Assembly (NCBI GenBank): GCA_029265905.1
Contig: JAJUGR010000004.1
Span: 95,955 to 159,954 of the forward strand
From: Sporomusaceae bacterium
Lineage (GTDB): Bacteria > Bacillota > Negativicutes > Acidaminococcales > JAJUGR01
Length of the DNA stretch: 64,000 nt
Direction of reading: 5' to 3'
A program made the translations under genes and the position numbers. The notes under the pieces were generated by a model that saw only the letters and a program-made list of their open reading frames with translations, had not been told where the DNA came from and made no database searches. This document shows positions 1 through 9,219 of this stretch, in pieces. The stretch's first letter is position 1, and each line of letters begins with the position of its first letter.

Positions 1-532
1 AATAAATAAACTGCCGGCTTTCTTTGACCGCCTGCTGCACGTTATTCAACAAAATGCCAACCGCCACCGCGCCAACAACCTCGCCGTCGCGCGTCACAAT
101 CGGTGTAAACGCCCGCAGGGAAGGCCCCAGGGTTCCCTCCCCCAGCGAAGTGTATTCCTTGCCGGCCAGCGCCTCAACTTCATCGCCGCCAACGAAGGCC
201 TTGCCGATCCGGCTTGGATCGGGATGGGACTTGCGTATGCCGTTTTTATCCATAACGACAACGAACTCAACCTGAGTGTCCGTGCGGATCGCCTCGGCGA
301 AGGCCTGTATCTCCGTCTCCGGCCGCTGACCGGTCATCGCCTCGATGACGACTTGGGAATGCGCGGCGATTCTGCCTATATTCCGGGCTTTTTCATCCAA
401 CACCGTTTGCGCCTTGGTGGAGATGTGATTGCTGATCATCATGTTCGTGACTAAGAGCGCCATTGCCACCACGCCGCAGACGAGCAGCGTAATTTTCGTC
501 CTTAACCCAATAACCGGTTCTCTGTCCTTCAC
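1..532 (-). CDS. CitA/DcuS-family sensor histidine kinase, N-terminal part (cut by window edge)
   Basis: This gene is missing from the ORF track because it runs off the left edge. Reading the minus strand from a GTG at 532 gives MKDREPVIGLRTKITLLVCG, one membrane helix, then an extracytoplasmic sensor domain with VVVMDKNGIRKSHPDPSRIG and a later TPIVTRDGEVVGAVAVG stretch. These are the hallmarks of the CitA/DcuS single-Cache domain, which binds citrate, fumarate or other carboxylates; the kinase part lies outside the window. The start is set by GGAGGG 9-10 bases upstream. A dicarboxylate or citrate ligand is likely from the family but not shown. The ribosome site begins only 3 bases after the terminator of yjbQ. 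Confidence 0.85.
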   Translation of the reverse strand, partial: MKDREPVIGLRTKITLLVCGVVAMALLVTNMMISNHISTKAQTVLDEKARNIGRIAAHSQVVIEAMTGQRPETEIQAFAEAIRTDTQVEFVVVMDKNGIRKSHPDPSRIGKAFVGGDEVEALAGKEYTSLGEGTLGPSLRAFTPIVTRDGEVVGAVAVGILLNNVQQAVKESRQFIY

Positions 533-551
533 TGCGTCGTCTCCCTCCGGC

Positions 552-586
552 AAAAAAACACCCCCTCATGCTCATTGACAGGGGGT
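552..586 (-). terminator. Rho-independent terminator after yjbQ
   Basis: ACCCCCT and AGGGGGT arms (560-566 and 580-586) enclose a 13-base loop and are followed on the minus strand by seven T. The T run ends 3 bases before the ribosome site of the downstream sensor kinase, so read-through may matter for that gene. Confidence 0.85.
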
Positions 587-595
587 AAAATCCAA

Positions 596-985
596 TTACA
601 CGCCGATGACCTGCACCCAAACCTTGCGGCGGCGCGGTCCGTCGAATTCGCAAAAATAAATGGCCTGCCAGGTCCCCAGCACCAGGCTGTGGTCAATCAC
701 CGGCAAGGTAACGGAACAGCCAATGAGCGAACTTTTCAAATGGGCGGGCGAGTTGCCTTCCACGTGCTGATAAGGCAAATCCGGCACCATCTGCTCTAAG
801 GCCAGTTGCATATCGGCCGCCACATCCGGATCGGCGTTTTCGTTAATCGTCACGCCCGCCGTGGTATGCGGAACAAACACCTGGCAGATTCCTCGCCGAA
901 CATGTCCATTTAGAACAATTTCCCCGACCAGAAGCGTAATATCAATAAACCCCTCTTTCGGCGTATCCAAAAAAAACTGTTCCAT
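596..985 (-). CDS. yjbQ: YjbQ family protein (UPF0047, secondary thiamine-phosphate synthase type)
   Basis: A protein of 129 residues when started at the ATG at 985, which has AGGCGGTG placed about 7 bases upstream; the TTG at 1009 in the ORF track lacks a site. Family motifs are VFVPHTTAGVTINENADPDV near residues 45-64 and HSLVLGTWQAIYFCEFDGPR near the C-terminus. YjbQ proteins form small beta-barrel trimers; some have weak thiamine phosphate synthase activity in vivo, but the true role is unsettled. It follows the cyclase gene on the same strand and ends at its own terminator. Confidence 0.92.
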   Translation of the reverse strand: MEQFFLDTPKEGFIDITLLVGEIVLNGHVRRGICQVFVPHTTAGVTINENADPDVAADMQLALEQMVPDLPYQHVEGNSPAHLKSSLIGCSVTLPVIDHSLVLGTWQAIYFCEFDGPRRRKVWVQVIGV

Positions 986-1080
986 GCTTGTCACCGCCTT
1001 GTTGCGCAATTGAGCTTGCCCTTACCCTCATTATACAACAGTTTGACCAAACGGTTGTGTATTTCACGCGGCGGCGACGG

Positions 1081-1713
1081 TCAGACGAGCGCAACCGCCC
1101 GCACCGGCGAGCCGTCGGCCGACTTGATTTTCAGCGGCAGGCAGCAGAACGTAAAGCCGCTCGCCGGGAGATGCTCAAGGCCGGTCAGATTTTCCACAAT
1201 CACGAGCCCCTGCTCCAATAGCAAATGGTGGATGGGAAAAGCCGCCGAGTCAAGCGCATCAACCGACAGGGCGTCAACGCCGACCCCCTTGAGCGAAAAA
1301 TCCGCCAGATAGCGGGCGGCCGCTTCGTCCAGCACGGGAAAGGAGCCGTAATACGCCGGCGCCCCCCAGAAGCGGCTCCAGCCCGTGTGAAGCAAGACAT
1401 AATCGGCCTGCCGGATCAAGGCTTCGTGCGGCGTGAGCGCCGCCAGGCCGATCTCGCCCGCCAAGCCGGTGCAGTCAAGCACCACGCCCCGACCGCAAAA
1501 CCGCTCGATCGGCTGTTCGTCGATCGACGCGCCACCGGCCACCATATGCTGCGGCGCGTCGATATGCGTGCCCACATGGTAGTTCAAGGTGACTTGCGCC
1601 ACGGAGCAGCCGTCTTCTTCCACGCGCGACAGTTGCACAAACTGCGGCTGTTCGTTCTCCGGATAAACCGGCATATCCGCACAGATCAGTTGCGTCAGGT
1701 CAATCACTTGCAT
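1081..1713 (-). CDS. Cyclase-family metal-dependent hydrolase (kynurenine formamidase-like)
   Basis: A 210-residue member of the cyclase family (PF04199), which includes bacterial kynurenine formamidase, isatin hydrolase and related amide/ester hydrolases. The metal-binding motif HVGTHIDAPQHM sits near residues 47-58, and a second conserved stretch, YVLLHTGWSRFW, lies in the middle. The start is the ATG at 1713 with AGGGGG 8 bases upstream; the TTG at 1719 leaves too little room. No tryptophan-degradation genes are nearby, so the substrate is unknown. The ribosome site directly abuts the T run of the terminator of the BASS transporter gene upstream. Confidence 0.85.
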   Translation of the reverse strand: MQVIDLTQLICADMPVYPENEQPQFVQLSRVEEDGCSVAQVTLNYHVGTHIDAPQHMVAGGASIDEQPIERFCGRGVVLDCTGLAGEIGLAALTPHEALIRQADYVLLHTGWSRFWGAPAYYGSFPVLDEAAARYLADFSLKGVGVDALSVDALDSAAFPIHHLLLEQGLVIVENLTGLEHLPASGFTFCCLPLKIKSADGSPVRAVALV

Positions 1714-1727
1714 GGCCAAAGCCCCCT

Positions 1728-1768
1728 AAAAAAACATATAGCTGACGGCTGCGCCGTCAGCTATATGT
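1728..1768 (-). terminator. Strong terminator after the BASS transporter gene
   Basis: A 16-bp perfect stem ACATATAGCTGACGGC/GCCGTCAGCTATATGT with a 3-base centre is followed on the minus strand by a run of seven or eight T. The AGGGGG ribosome site of the cyclase gene starts at the very next base. Confidence 0.92.
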
Positions 1769-1801
1769 TATCCCATTAGAAGGCAAGAGACAAGGAGTCG
1801 G

Positions 1802-2743
1802 TTATTTCCCTTTCGTCGCGTCCGCCGGCGGGCGTTTGCCCCACCAGCCGGCCAGCATCGAGCCGGAAATATTGTGCCAGACGCTGAACACAGCGCTCGG
1901 CAGCGCCGCGACCGGAGACAGGTGCACCATCGCCAGGGCGGCGCCCAAGCCGGAGTTCTGCATGCCGACTTCAAACGCAATCGCGCGCGATTTGTAATCG
2001 CTCATGCCGAACAGCCGGTTGGCCGTGAAGTAAGCCACCGCATAGCCGAGCAGATTGTGCAGCGCCACGCCGATAAAGAGCACGCCGGCCACTGCCGCCA
2101 GCCGCTGGGCGCTCGCCGCCACAACCGCCGAGACGATGATGATGATGGCCGTCACGGAGATCAGCGGCACGATTTCCACAAACTTTTCGACAAACGAGCC
2201 GAACAGCTGGCGCAGTCCAACGCCGACAACGATCGGGACCAGCACAATCTTCAGGATGTCGACCAAGAGCGCGGTCGCATCGACCGGAATGAATTTCCCG
2301 CCCAACGCCAAAAACAGGTACGGCGTAACAAAGGGCGCGATCAGCGTCGTGATCGAGCTGATCGTAACCGACAGGGCCACATCGCCTTTGGCGAGAAAAG
2401 TCATGACGTTGGATGCCGTGCCGCTCGGCACACAGCCGACCAGGATAAAACCGGCGGCCAGTTCCGGATTAACCGGCAGGATCGACGCAACCAAAAAGCC
2501 GAGCAACGGCATAATGATAAACTGGAGCAAAACGCCAATCACCACGTCGCGAGGGCTTTCGAACACCGCCGCAAAATCCTCTTTTGTCAGCGTGAGGCCC
2601 ATGCCCAGCATCACGACGCCAAGCAGTTGCGGGATATACGGCGCACTTACTTTGAAGGTAGCCGGGAAAAAGAAAGCTAATGCCGCGGCAACAATGACCA
2701 ATACCGTGAAATTGCCTGTAATGAATTGCACAATCTTTTTCAT
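1802..2743 (-). CDS. Bile acid:sodium symporter (BASS) family transporter, PanS-like
   Basis: A 313-residue membrane protein with about nine or ten hydrophobic segments. The BASS hallmark GCVPSGTASNVMTFLAKGD lies near residues 103-121 and EVGMQNSGLG near 258-267, both parts of the crossed discontinuous helices that bind sodium and substrate. Family members move bile acids, pyruvate, ketopantoate (PanS) and other organic anions. The gene follows ilvD after 76 bases on the same strand, with AGGGGG upstream of the ATG. Because IlvD makes 2-ketoisovalerate, the precursor of ketopantoate, a 2-keto acid substrate is a fair guess, but nothing in the sequence proves it. Confidence 0.9.
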   Translation of the reverse strand: MKKIVQFITGNFTVLVIVAAALAFFFPATFKVSAPYIPQLLGVVMLGMGLTLTKEDFAAVFESPRDVVIGVLLQFIIMPLLGFLVASILPVNPELAAGFILVGCVPSGTASNVMTFLAKGDVALSVTISSITTLIAPFVTPYLFLALGGKFIPVDATALLVDILKIVLVPIVVGVGLRQLFGSFVEKFVEIVPLISVTAIIIIVSAVVAASAQRLAAVAGVLFIGVALHNLLGYAVAYFTANRLFGMSDYKSRAIAFEVGMQNSGLGAALAMVHLSPVAALPSAVFSVWHNISGSMLAGWWGKRPPADATKGK

Positions 2744-2819
2744 GAATCAACAAAACCCCCTAATTATTGCAAACCAACATAAATATTGCTGTAAAGAAGC
2801 TTCTGGCTGTTGGGGCCAA

Positions 2820-4475
2820 CTATTTCAACACAGCGCCGGTGTTCGCCGACGTGACCAGTTTTGCGTAACGCGCCAGGTAGCCGGTCGTCACCTTCGGCTG
2901 CGGCTGCTTCCAGGCCGCACGGCGTTTGGCCAGTTCTCCGTCGGAGACAAGCAATTCCAGCTTGCGGCTGGGAATATCAAGCGAAATCAGGTCGCCTTCC
3001 TCAATCAGCGCAATCGGCCCGCCGTCCATTGCTTCCGGGGAAATATGGCCGACGCACGCGCCGCGGGTCGCGCCGCTGAAGCGTCCGTCCGTGAGGAGCG
3101 CCACCTTCAAGCCCATGCCGGTGATGACTGCCGTCGGATTGAGCATCTCGCGCATGCCGGGGCCGCCTTTGGGCCCTTCATAGCGGATGACAACGACTTC
3201 GCCGTCATGCACCTTTTTGCCGACGATCGCCTCGATCGCCTCATCTTCAGAGTTGAATACGCGGGCCGGGCCTTTAAAGACCAGCATGTCCTCCGCTACG
3301 GCGCTTTCCTTGACGACCGCGCCGTCCGGCGCCAGGTTGCCGCTCAAGATGGCGATGCCGCCGGTCGCACGGTGCGGCGCTTCCACGGTTTTGATCACGT
3401 CCGGCCGCAGCGTCCGGGCCTTGGCAATGCGGTCGCCCATCGTGCCGTCCACCGTCAGGGCATCCTTGTGAATCCGACCGATCTTGGACAATTCCGCCAT
3501 GATCGCGTTCATGCCGCCGGCTTCGTTCAGATCCTGGATGTGGAAGGTGCCGCCCGGGCTGAGCTTCGTGATATAAGGCGTTTTCGCGCTGATTTCGTCG
3601 AATTTTTTCATCGGCAGTTCCAGGCCGGCTTCATAGGCAATCGCCGTCAGATGCAGCACCGTGTTGGAGGAGCCGCCCACCGCCATATCGACGGACATGG
3701 CGTTTTCAAACGCTTTCATTGTCATGATGTCGCGCGGTCTGATATTTTCTTTGACCAAGCGAACGGCCGTAGCCCCGGCTTCCTTCGCCATCCGCCGGCG
3801 GGCGCCGAAGGCCGCGGCCGGAACCGTGCCATTGCCGGGCAAGGCCATGCCGAGCACTTCCGCCATGCAGTTCATCGTGTTGGCGGTGAACATGCCGGCG
3901 CAGGAGCCGCAGCCCGGGCAGGCCGACTGCTCCATCTCGTCCAGCTCTTCCGCCGTAATTTTGCCGCTCTCGAACAAGCCGGCGGCTTCAAACATCGTGC
4001 TGACGCTGATGTCGCGGCCTTGGTAGCGGCCGGCCATCATCGGGCCGCCGCTCATGACGATCGCGGGAATGTTGACCCGCGCCGCCGCCATCAGCATGCC
4101 GGGCACGATCTTGTCGCAGTTGGGGATCAAAACCAAGCCGTCAAAGCCATGGGCAACGGCCATCGTTTCAACGGAATCGGCAATCAACTCACGGCTCGAC
4201 AGCGAATAGCGCATGCCTTCGTGGCCCATGACAATGCCGTCACACACACCGATGGCCGGAAACTCCATCGGCGTGCCGCCGGCCGCCGTGATGCCCAGCT
4301 TAACCGCCTCCGCGACTTCGCGCAGGTGGATGTGGCCGGGAATAACCTCGTTGAAGGCGTTGACAACGCCGATCAAGGGCTTTTCCAGATCCGCCTTGGA
4401 ATAGCCCATCGCGTAAAACAGCGAGCGGTGAGCGGCTCGGGTCGAACCTTTTTTGACAATATCACTTCTCATCAT
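2820..4475 (-). CDS. ilvD: Dihydroxy-acid dehydratase
   Basis: IlvD removes water from 2,3-dihydroxy-isovalerate and -methylvalerate to give the 2-keto precursors of valine/leucine and isoleucine. The 551-residue protein has the three iron-sulfur cysteine sites of the family: C78 in GVCDGI, C120 in IPNCDKI and C192 in [17 protein letters not shown]. The length is normal. The start MMRSDI at 4475 has GGGAGG 7 bases upstream; the longer ORF-track start would reach into the leader terminator. A T-box leader in front marks it as an amino-acid biosynthesis gene and argues against a sugar-acid dehydratase despite the nearby glucarate genes. Confidence 0.96.
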   Translation of the reverse strand: MMRSDIVKKGSTRAAHRSLFYAMGYSKADLEKPLIGVVNAFNEVIPGHIHLREVAEAVKLGITAAGGTPMEFPAIGVCDGIVMGHEGMRYSLSSRELIADSVETMAVAHGFDGLVLIPNCDKIVPGMLMAAARVNIPAIVMSGGPMMAGRYQGRDISVSTMFEAAGLFESGKITAEELDEMEQSACPGCGSCAGMFTANTMNCMAEVLGMALPGNGTVPAAAFGARRRMAKEAGATAVRLVKENIRPRDIMTMKAFENAMSVDMAVGGSSNTVLHLTAIAYEAGLELPMKKFDEISAKTPYITKLSPGGTFHIQDLNEAGGMNAIMAELSKIGRIHKDALTVDGTMGDRIAKARTLRPDVIKTVEAPHRATGGIAILSGNLAPDGAVVKESAVAEDMLVFKGPARVFNSEDEAIEAIVGKKVHDGEVVVIRYEGPKGGPGMREMLNPTAVITGMGLKVALLTDGRFSGATRGACVGHISPEAMDGGPIALIEEGDLISLDIPSRKLELLVSDGELAKRRAAWKQPQPKVTTGYLARYAKLVTSANTGAVLK

Positions 4476-4500
4476 TTCTCTTCCTCCCTTTTGTCGCCAA

Positions 4501-4775
4501 AAAATAAAACGCCCCCATTGATGTTGCATCAATAGGGGCGATTGCTATCGCGGTACCACCCTACATTATACTTATTAGCACGCCAGTGCTTCCGATTAAC
4601 GCTCGGCCGCGGCGCTGCCTACAGCTACGCGATGCAACGCTGCACCCCCGTACCGCTCAACAGGCTGTTCATGGGTGACCCGGTACAGCTTACCGGCACC
4701 GATTCGCACCAACCATCGGCTCTCTGAGACGTTCACGCTGTACCCATCCCAATCATCACATTTATTACTAATTCT
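4501..4775 (-). ncRNA. T-box leader of ilvD, probable valine specifier
   Basis: The canonical T-box sequence AGGGTGGTACCGCG is at 4562-4549, followed by a terminator CGCCCCTATTGATG/CATCAATGGGGGCG with TTTTATTTTTT. Upstream are the stem I elements AGAGAGCCGATGG and GGTGCGAATCGG and a basal helix GGTACAGC/GCTGTACC. In the internal loop on the 3' side lies GGGTCA, which I read as specifier GTC (valine), bases 4679-4677. The TGGT bulge would pair with an A discriminator, as tRNA-Val has. When uncharged tRNA binds, the antiterminator forms and ilvD is read. The class is certain; the specifier is a manual folding and less sure. Confidence 0.95.
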
Positions 4776-4781
4776 TTAAAA

Positions 4782-4810
4782 ATTATCTCAAGACAAGTGT
4801 GTTTTGTCAA
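4782..4810 (-). promoter_or_regulatory. Sigma-A-type promoter of the ilvD T-box transcript
   Basis: TTGACA (4810-4805), a 17-base spacer and GATAAT (4787-4782) give a near-consensus promoter. The predicted start is near 4775, just upstream of T-box stem I. Confidence 0.88.
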
Positions 4811-4842
4811 CACACAACTTCGAATCGGCCGAAACAATCGGC

Positions 4843-4875
4843 AAAAAAGAAGGGCTGTTCAGCCCTTCTTTTTAT
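4843..4875 (-). terminator. Second terminator hairpin between gudD copy and ilvD promoter
   Basis: AAGAAGGGCTG/CAGCCCTTCTT forms an almost perfect palindrome followed by six T on the minus strand. Standing about 75 bases after the first terminator, it seems to insulate ilvD from glucarate-operon read-through. Confidence 0.7.
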
Positions 4876-4946
4876 CGCAGCTGTCAGATGTCCGATCCCC
4901 AAGGAAGTCAAACCGAAACCGTTCAAAAACCAGTAAGCAGCAAACC

Positions 4947-4990
4947 CAAAAAAGTCCTCGTAAAACGAACCCGTTTTACGAGGACTTTTT
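4947..4990 (-). terminator. Terminator of the glucarate operon
   Basis: A long stem, AAAAAGTCCTCGTAAAACG with its complement, starts 2 bases after the stop codon of the first dehydratase gene and is followed by six T. Confidence 0.9.
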
Positions 4991-4992
4991 CA

Positions 4993-6387
4993 TTAGCGCA
5001 CCACCATGCTGGGCCGCTTGGGATCATATTTCCAGTCCGGAATGAGGTAGCGCATCGCCATCGCGTCGTCGCGCGCCCCGGTTCCGATCTTGTTGTACAG
5101 CGCGTTGGCCTTTTCAACCTGCGCCATATCGACCTCAATGCCCAGGCCAGGTTTTTTCGGCACCTCCACCAAGCCGCCGACGATCTTAAGCGGCTCTTTC
5201 GTCAAGCGCTCCTGGTTCTCCTGCCAGATCCAGTGCGTATCGATCGCCGTGATCTCGCCGGGCGCCGCTGCCGCGCAGTGCGTGAACATGGCCAGCGAAA
5301 TGTCGAAGTGGTTGTTGGAGTGCGAACCCCAGGTCAGGCCGAAATCATGGCAGAGGTGGGCGACGCGGACGGAGCCCTGCATCGTCCAGAAGTGCGGGTC
5401 GGCCAAGATGATGTCGACGGCGTGAAGCGGCAGCGAGTGGCTCATTTGCCGCCAGTCGGTCGCGACCATGTTGGTTGCCGTCGGCACGCCGGTCGCCCGG
5501 CGGAATTCAGCCATGATCTCGCGGCCGGAGTAGCCGTTTTCCGGCCCGCATGGATCTTCGGCATACGCCATGACGTCATTTCTATTCCGGCACAGGCTGA
5601 TCGCTTCGTTCAGCGACCAGGCGCCGTTCGGATCAAGCGTAATGCGCGCATCCGGGAAGCGTTTGGCCATCGCCTCCACCGCTTCCATTTCCGCCTCGCC
5701 GCTCATGACCCCGCCCTTAAGCTTGAAGTCCTTAAACCCATACCGTTCCTTGGCCGCTTCCGCCAGGGCGACGACGGAATCCGTCGTCAGCGCCTCTTCA
5801 TGGCGCAGGCGCAGCCACCCGTCCTTGGCCTCGGGGTTCGACAGGTAGGGCAGGTCGGTTCTTTTGCGGTCGCCGATATAAAACAGGTAGCCGAGCATGC
5901 GCGCTGCATCGCGCTGCTGGCCGCTGCCGAGCAGCGCCGCCACCGGCACGTTCAAAAATTGTCCCATCAAGTCGAGCATCGCCGCTTCAATCGCCGTCAG
6001 CACATTGTCGGCGCGCAGGTTGATTTCATGCGGCTGCTTGAGGATCGCCGCCTCCGCCTCGCTCGTCACCTTGTGCACCGTCGCCTGCGGGCCGGTTGAC
6101 TTGCCGAGAACCTGCTGGCGGATGCTGTTCAAGACATTGTTGTACACGCCGACCGACTGGCCGACGACTAGCTCTTTTGTCTGCCGGAGCGTCTTTAAAA
6201 TGCCTTCGCCGCCCGGCACCTCGCCGACGCCGGTGTGGCCGGCGCTGTCCTTCAGGATGACAATGTTGCGGATGAAATAAGGGGCGTGCGCGCCGCACAA
6301 GTTAAGCAGCATGCTGTCGTAGCCGGCCACCGGGATGACCTGCATCTCGGTGATTACCGGCGCCCCGGTGAATATTTGATTGCTCAT
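4993..6387 (-). CDS. Glucarate dehydratase family protein, divergent copy (GudX-like position)
   Basis: An enolase-superfamily dehydratase of 464 residues. Family members take D-glucarate or L-idarate to 5-keto-4-deoxyglucarate. Catalytic and metal residues appear kept: KLK at 222-224, LDPNGAW (D252, N254), AEDPCG (E277), TNM (N306), AD at 329-330 and SHSNNH (H356). Compared with the second copy (7791-9137), residues about 92-125 are unrelated and longer, replacing the [19 protein letters not shown] segment. Start ATG has GGGAGG 9 bases upstream. It closes the operon, just before the terminator. It may differ in substrate or partner with the other copy, as GudX does with GudD in enterobacteria; this is inference. 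Confidence 0.9.
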   Translation of the reverse strand: MSNQIFTGAPVITEMQVIPVAGYDSMLLNLCGAHAPYFIRNIVILKDSAGHTGVGEVPGGEGILKTLRQTKELVVGQSVGVYNNVLNSIRQQVLGKSTGPQATVHKVTSEAEAAILKQPHEINLRADNVLTAIEAAMLDLMGQFLNVPVAALLGSGQQRDAARMLGYLFYIGDRKRTDLPYLSNPEAKDGWLRLRHEEALTTDSVVALAEAAKERYGFKDFKLKGGVMSGEAEMEAVEAMAKRFPDARITLDPNGAWSLNEAISLCRNRNDVMAYAEDPCGPENGYSGREIMAEFRRATGVPTATNMVATDWRQMSHSLPLHAVDIILADPHFWTMQGSVRVAHLCHDFGLTWGSHSNNHFDISLAMFTHCAAAAPGEITAIDTHWIWQENQERLTKEPLKIVGGLVEVPKKPGLGIEVDMAQVEKANALYNKIGTGARDDAMAMRYLIPDWKYDPKRPSMVVR

Positions 6388-6417
6388 GAAAATGCGCCTC
6401 CCCTGACAGTTTGACTG

Positions 6418-7761
6418 TTACAATTCAACGCGCTTGATTTCGCCGACGATGAACAGATAGCTGACGATCGCAACGAAGGCGTGCAGGCCGACAAAGACCA
6501 GGGCGCCGTTGAAGGAGCCGGTCGTGTTGACGATGTAGCCGATCGCGATCGGCGTCGTAATGCTGGACAGGTTGCCGCACGTATTCATCAAACCGCCGCT
6601 CAAACCGGCAATCTGTTTTGGCGCCGTGTCGGAGTTGACCGCCCAGCCGAGCGCGCCGAGGCCTTTGCCGAAGAAGGACAGAGCCATGAACGCGATGACG
6701 ACGGTCGGATTGTCAACGTAGTTGCAGACGATCATGCTCATGGACAGCAGCATGCCGAGCACGATCGGCACCTTTCTCGCCACCGTGAGCGAGTGCCCGC
6801 GTTTCATCAGGTAGTCGGAGAGAACGCCGCCCAACACGCCGCCGGTAAAGCCGAAAATTGCCGGAACGGAGGCGGCAAAGCCGGCTTTTAAAATCGTCAT
6901 GCCGCGGGCCTGCACCAGGTAAATCGGGAACCAGGTAATGAAGAAGAAGGTCAGGGCGTTGATGCAGTATTGCGCAACGTAGATGCCGACCATCATCCGG
7001 TTTTGCAGCAGTGATTTGATATGCTTCAGGTCGGGCCCTTCCGTCTTGCCGTTTTTGCCCACCTGATCCATGTTGACCAGGGCGCCGCCCTTGGCGATGT
7101 AGTCGATTTCAGCTTGGTTGATGTAAGGATGGTCTTTCGGATTATGGATGAATTTTTGCCAGACAAGGACGAACAGAATGCCGAGCACGCCCATGACGGT
7201 GAAGACATAATGCCAGCCGTACGTGTGGACGAGCCAGCCCATCAGCGGCGCGAAAAAGACCGTGGCCGCGTATTGGGCCGAATTGAAGATAGCGGAAGCC
7301 GTGCCACGCTCCGAGGCCGGGAACCAGGCCGCGACGATCCGGCTGTTGGCCGGAAAGGACGGCGACTCCGCCGCGCCGACCAAAAAGCGCAGCGCGAACA
7401 GCGTGGCGATAGCCGTAAAGCCCGTCAAAAAGCCGACAAAACCTTGAAAGAGGGTAAAGAGCGACCAAAAGAAGATGCTGGCGGCATAAACCTTTTTCGA
7501 ACCGAAGCGGTCCAAGAGCCAGCCGCCGGGCAGCTGGCAGGCCACATAAGCCCAGCCGAATGCGGACAGGACATAGCCCATGTCGACGGAATTCATCCCC
7601 AGCTCTTTGGAGATCGCCGGACCGGCCAAAGAGATCGTGGCTCGGTCCGCGTAATTGATGACCGTAATCAAAAACAAGATGACAACGACCAGCCAACGGA
7701 CGCTAGTTGGTTTTTGGGCCTCAGCAGCAACCGCGGCTGCCGCATTATTGTTCGTGTCCAT
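6418..7761 (-). CDS. gudP: MFS glucarate/galactarate permease (GudP/GarP type)
   Basis: A 447-residue anion:cation symporter family MFS protein with 12 predicted helices. The N-terminal part reads VINYADRATISLAGPAISKELG, the loop 2-3 motif is GGWLLDRFGSKKVY, and GAAESPSFPANSRIVAAWFP is typical of hexuronate/glucarate carriers. It would bring D-glucarate or galactarate into the cell with protons. The start is the ATG at 7761, preceded by GGGGTG at 7 bases; the ORF-track TTG start lies in the ribosome-site region. It sits between two dehydratase genes, 30 bases from each, which fixes its role. Confidence 0.93.
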   Translation of the reverse strand: MDTNNNAAAAVAAEAQKPTSVRWLVVVILFLITVINYADRATISLAGPAISKELGMNSVDMGYVLSAFGWAYVACQLPGGWLLDRFGSKKVYAASIFFWSLFTLFQGFVGFLTGFTAIATLFALRFLVGAAESPSFPANSRIVAAWFPASERGTASAIFNSAQYAATVFFAPLMGWLVHTYGWHYVFTVMGVLGILFVLVWQKFIHNPKDHPYINQAEIDYIAKGGALVNMDQVGKNGKTEGPDLKHIKSLLQNRMMVGIYVAQYCINALTFFFITWFPIYLVQARGMTILKAGFAASVPAIFGFTGGVLGGVLSDYLMKRGHSLTVARKVPIVLGMLLSMSMIVCNYVDNPTVVIAFMALSFFGKGLGALGWAVNSDTAPKQIAGLSGGLMNTCGNLSSITTPIAIGYIVNTTGSFNGALVFVGLHAFVAIVSYLFIVGEIKRVEL

Positions 7762-7790
7762 TTCATTCACCCCGTACAATTATTATTTAG

Positions 7791-9137
7791 TTAACGCACC
7801 AAGCAGGGACGCTTGTTGTCGAATTTCCAGTTGGGAATGAGGAACTGCATGGCCGCCGCGTCATCGCGTGCGCCGAGGCCCATCTTCTTGTAAACTTCAT
7901 GGGCTTTTTCCACCTGGTCCATGTCAATTTCCACGCCCAGGCCCGGCTTATCCGGAACAGCCACCATGCCGCCTTCAATTTTAAGCGGTTCTTTCGTCAG
8001 GCGTTCATGGCCTTCCTGCCAGATCCAGTGCGTGTCGAGTGCGGTGATCTTGCCGGGTGCGGCCGCACCGACGTGCGTGAACATCGCCAGGGAAATATCA
8101 AAATGGTTATTGGAGTGCGAACCCCAGGTCAAGCCCCATTCGTGGCACATCTGTGCTACGCGCACCGAACCCTGCATCGTCCAAAAATGCGGGTCGGCGA
8201 GAGGAATGTCGACCGAATGCAATTGGATCGTGTGGCCCATTTGGCGCCAATCAGTCGCGATCATATTGGTGGCCGTCGGCAGGCCGGTCGCACGGCGGAA
8301 TTCTGCCATGATTTCCCGTCCGGAGTAGCCGTTTTCCGCCCCGCAGGGGTCTTCGGCGTAGGCCAGGACATCCTGCTTGTTTTTGCACAGGCGGATCGCC
8401 TCGTCAAGCGACCAGGCGCCGTTCGGATCAAGCGTGATGCGGGCGTTCGGGAAGCGCTTCGCCAGGGCGGTCACCGCTTCGATTTCCTCGTCGCCGGCCA
8501 AAACACCGCCTTTTAATTTAAAGTCATTGAAGCCATAGCGCTCGTAGGCCGCTTCAGCCAACGCAACCACCGCCGCCGGCGTCATCGCCTCCTCGTGGCG
8601 GATCCGCAGCCAGTTGTCCTTTTCCTGCGGCGCGCTGTAGTAAGGCAGGGTCGTCTTCTTGCGGTCGCCGACGTAAAACAGATAACCCAGCATCTCAACC
8701 TTGTCGCGCTGCTGTCCTTCACCCAAAAGCGCGGCTACCGGCACGCCGAGGTACTGGCCCAACAGGTCGAGCAGGGCTGCTTCCAGCGCCGTTACAACGT
8801 GGATCGTGGTGCGCAGGTCAAACGTTTGCAGACCGCGGCCGCCGGCGTCCCGATCGGCAAACAGGTGCCGGACGCGGCTCAGGATATTGTTGTATGTTCC
8901 GATCGATTGGCCGACGACCAAGGGGCGGGCGTCTTCGAGCGTCTGGCGGATCTTTTCGCCGCCCGGCACTTCGCTGACGCCGGTATGGCCGGCATTGTCC
9001 TTCATGATCACGATATTGCGCGTAAAGTAGGCGCCGTGCGCGCCGCTGAGGTTGAGCAGCATGCTGTCATGGCCGGCGACCGGGATAACTTGCAGTTCAG
9101 TAACAACAGGCGCACCGCTTTTAATTTCATTATTCAT
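7791..9137 (-). CDS. gudD: Glucarate dehydratase
   Basis: GudD converts D-glucarate to 5-keto-4-deoxy-D-glucarate and water. The 448-residue sequence is very close to the Escherichia coli enzyme as I recall it, including [22 protein letters not shown] at 207-209, LDPNGAW near 236, [10 protein letters not shown] near 261 and SHSNNHFD near 339. The length matches the family (about 446). The start has GAGGTG 5 bases upstream. It lies between gudP and garR in the operon and is the better candidate for the main glucarate dehydratase of the two copies. Confidence 0.95.
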   Translation of the reverse strand: MNNEIKSGAPVVTELQVIPVAGHDSMLLNLSGAHGAYFTRNIVIMKDNAGHTGVSEVPGGEKIRQTLEDARPLVVGQSIGTYNNILSRVRHLFADRDAGGRGLQTFDLRTTIHVVTALEAALLDLLGQYLGVPVAALLGEGQQRDKVEMLGYLFYVGDRKKTTLPYYSAPQEKDNWLRIRHEEAMTPAAVVALAEAAYERYGFNDFKLKGGVLAGDEEIEAVTALAKRFPNARITLDPNGAWSLDEAIRLCKNKQDVLAYAEDPCGAENGYSGREIMAEFRRATGLPTATNMIATDWRQMGHTIQLHSVDIPLADPHFWTMQGSVRVAQMCHEWGLTWGSHSNNHFDISLAMFTHVGAAAPGKITALDTHWIWQEGHERLTKEPLKIEGGMVAVPDKPGLGVEIDMDQVEKAHEVYKKMGLGARDDAAAMQFLIPNWKFDNKRPCLVR

Positions 9138-9219
9138 AATGACACCTCAATTCAGTAAATTTCGTTCAATTTTGCAGGCCCGCCAGCAAAACGGGCCTGT
9201 TTTTCATTTCCGTTCTTCT

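Noticed and set aside
2820-4475. IlvD as a sugar-acid dehydratase of the nearby glucarate pathway
   Set aside because: The T-box leader and the typical DHAD cysteine motifs argue for branched-chain amino acid synthesis; a terminator pair separates it from the glucarate operon.
2055-4535. 826-codon plus-strand ORF opposite ilvD and the BASS gene
   Set aside because: It is a shadow of high-GC genes on the minus strand: Arg/His/Ala-rich, no domain motifs and no ribosome site.
4804-6099. 431-codon plus-strand ORF across the ilvD promoter and gudD-like gene
   Set aside because: Shadow of the glucarate dehydratase frame; composition and lack of motifs show it is not a gene.
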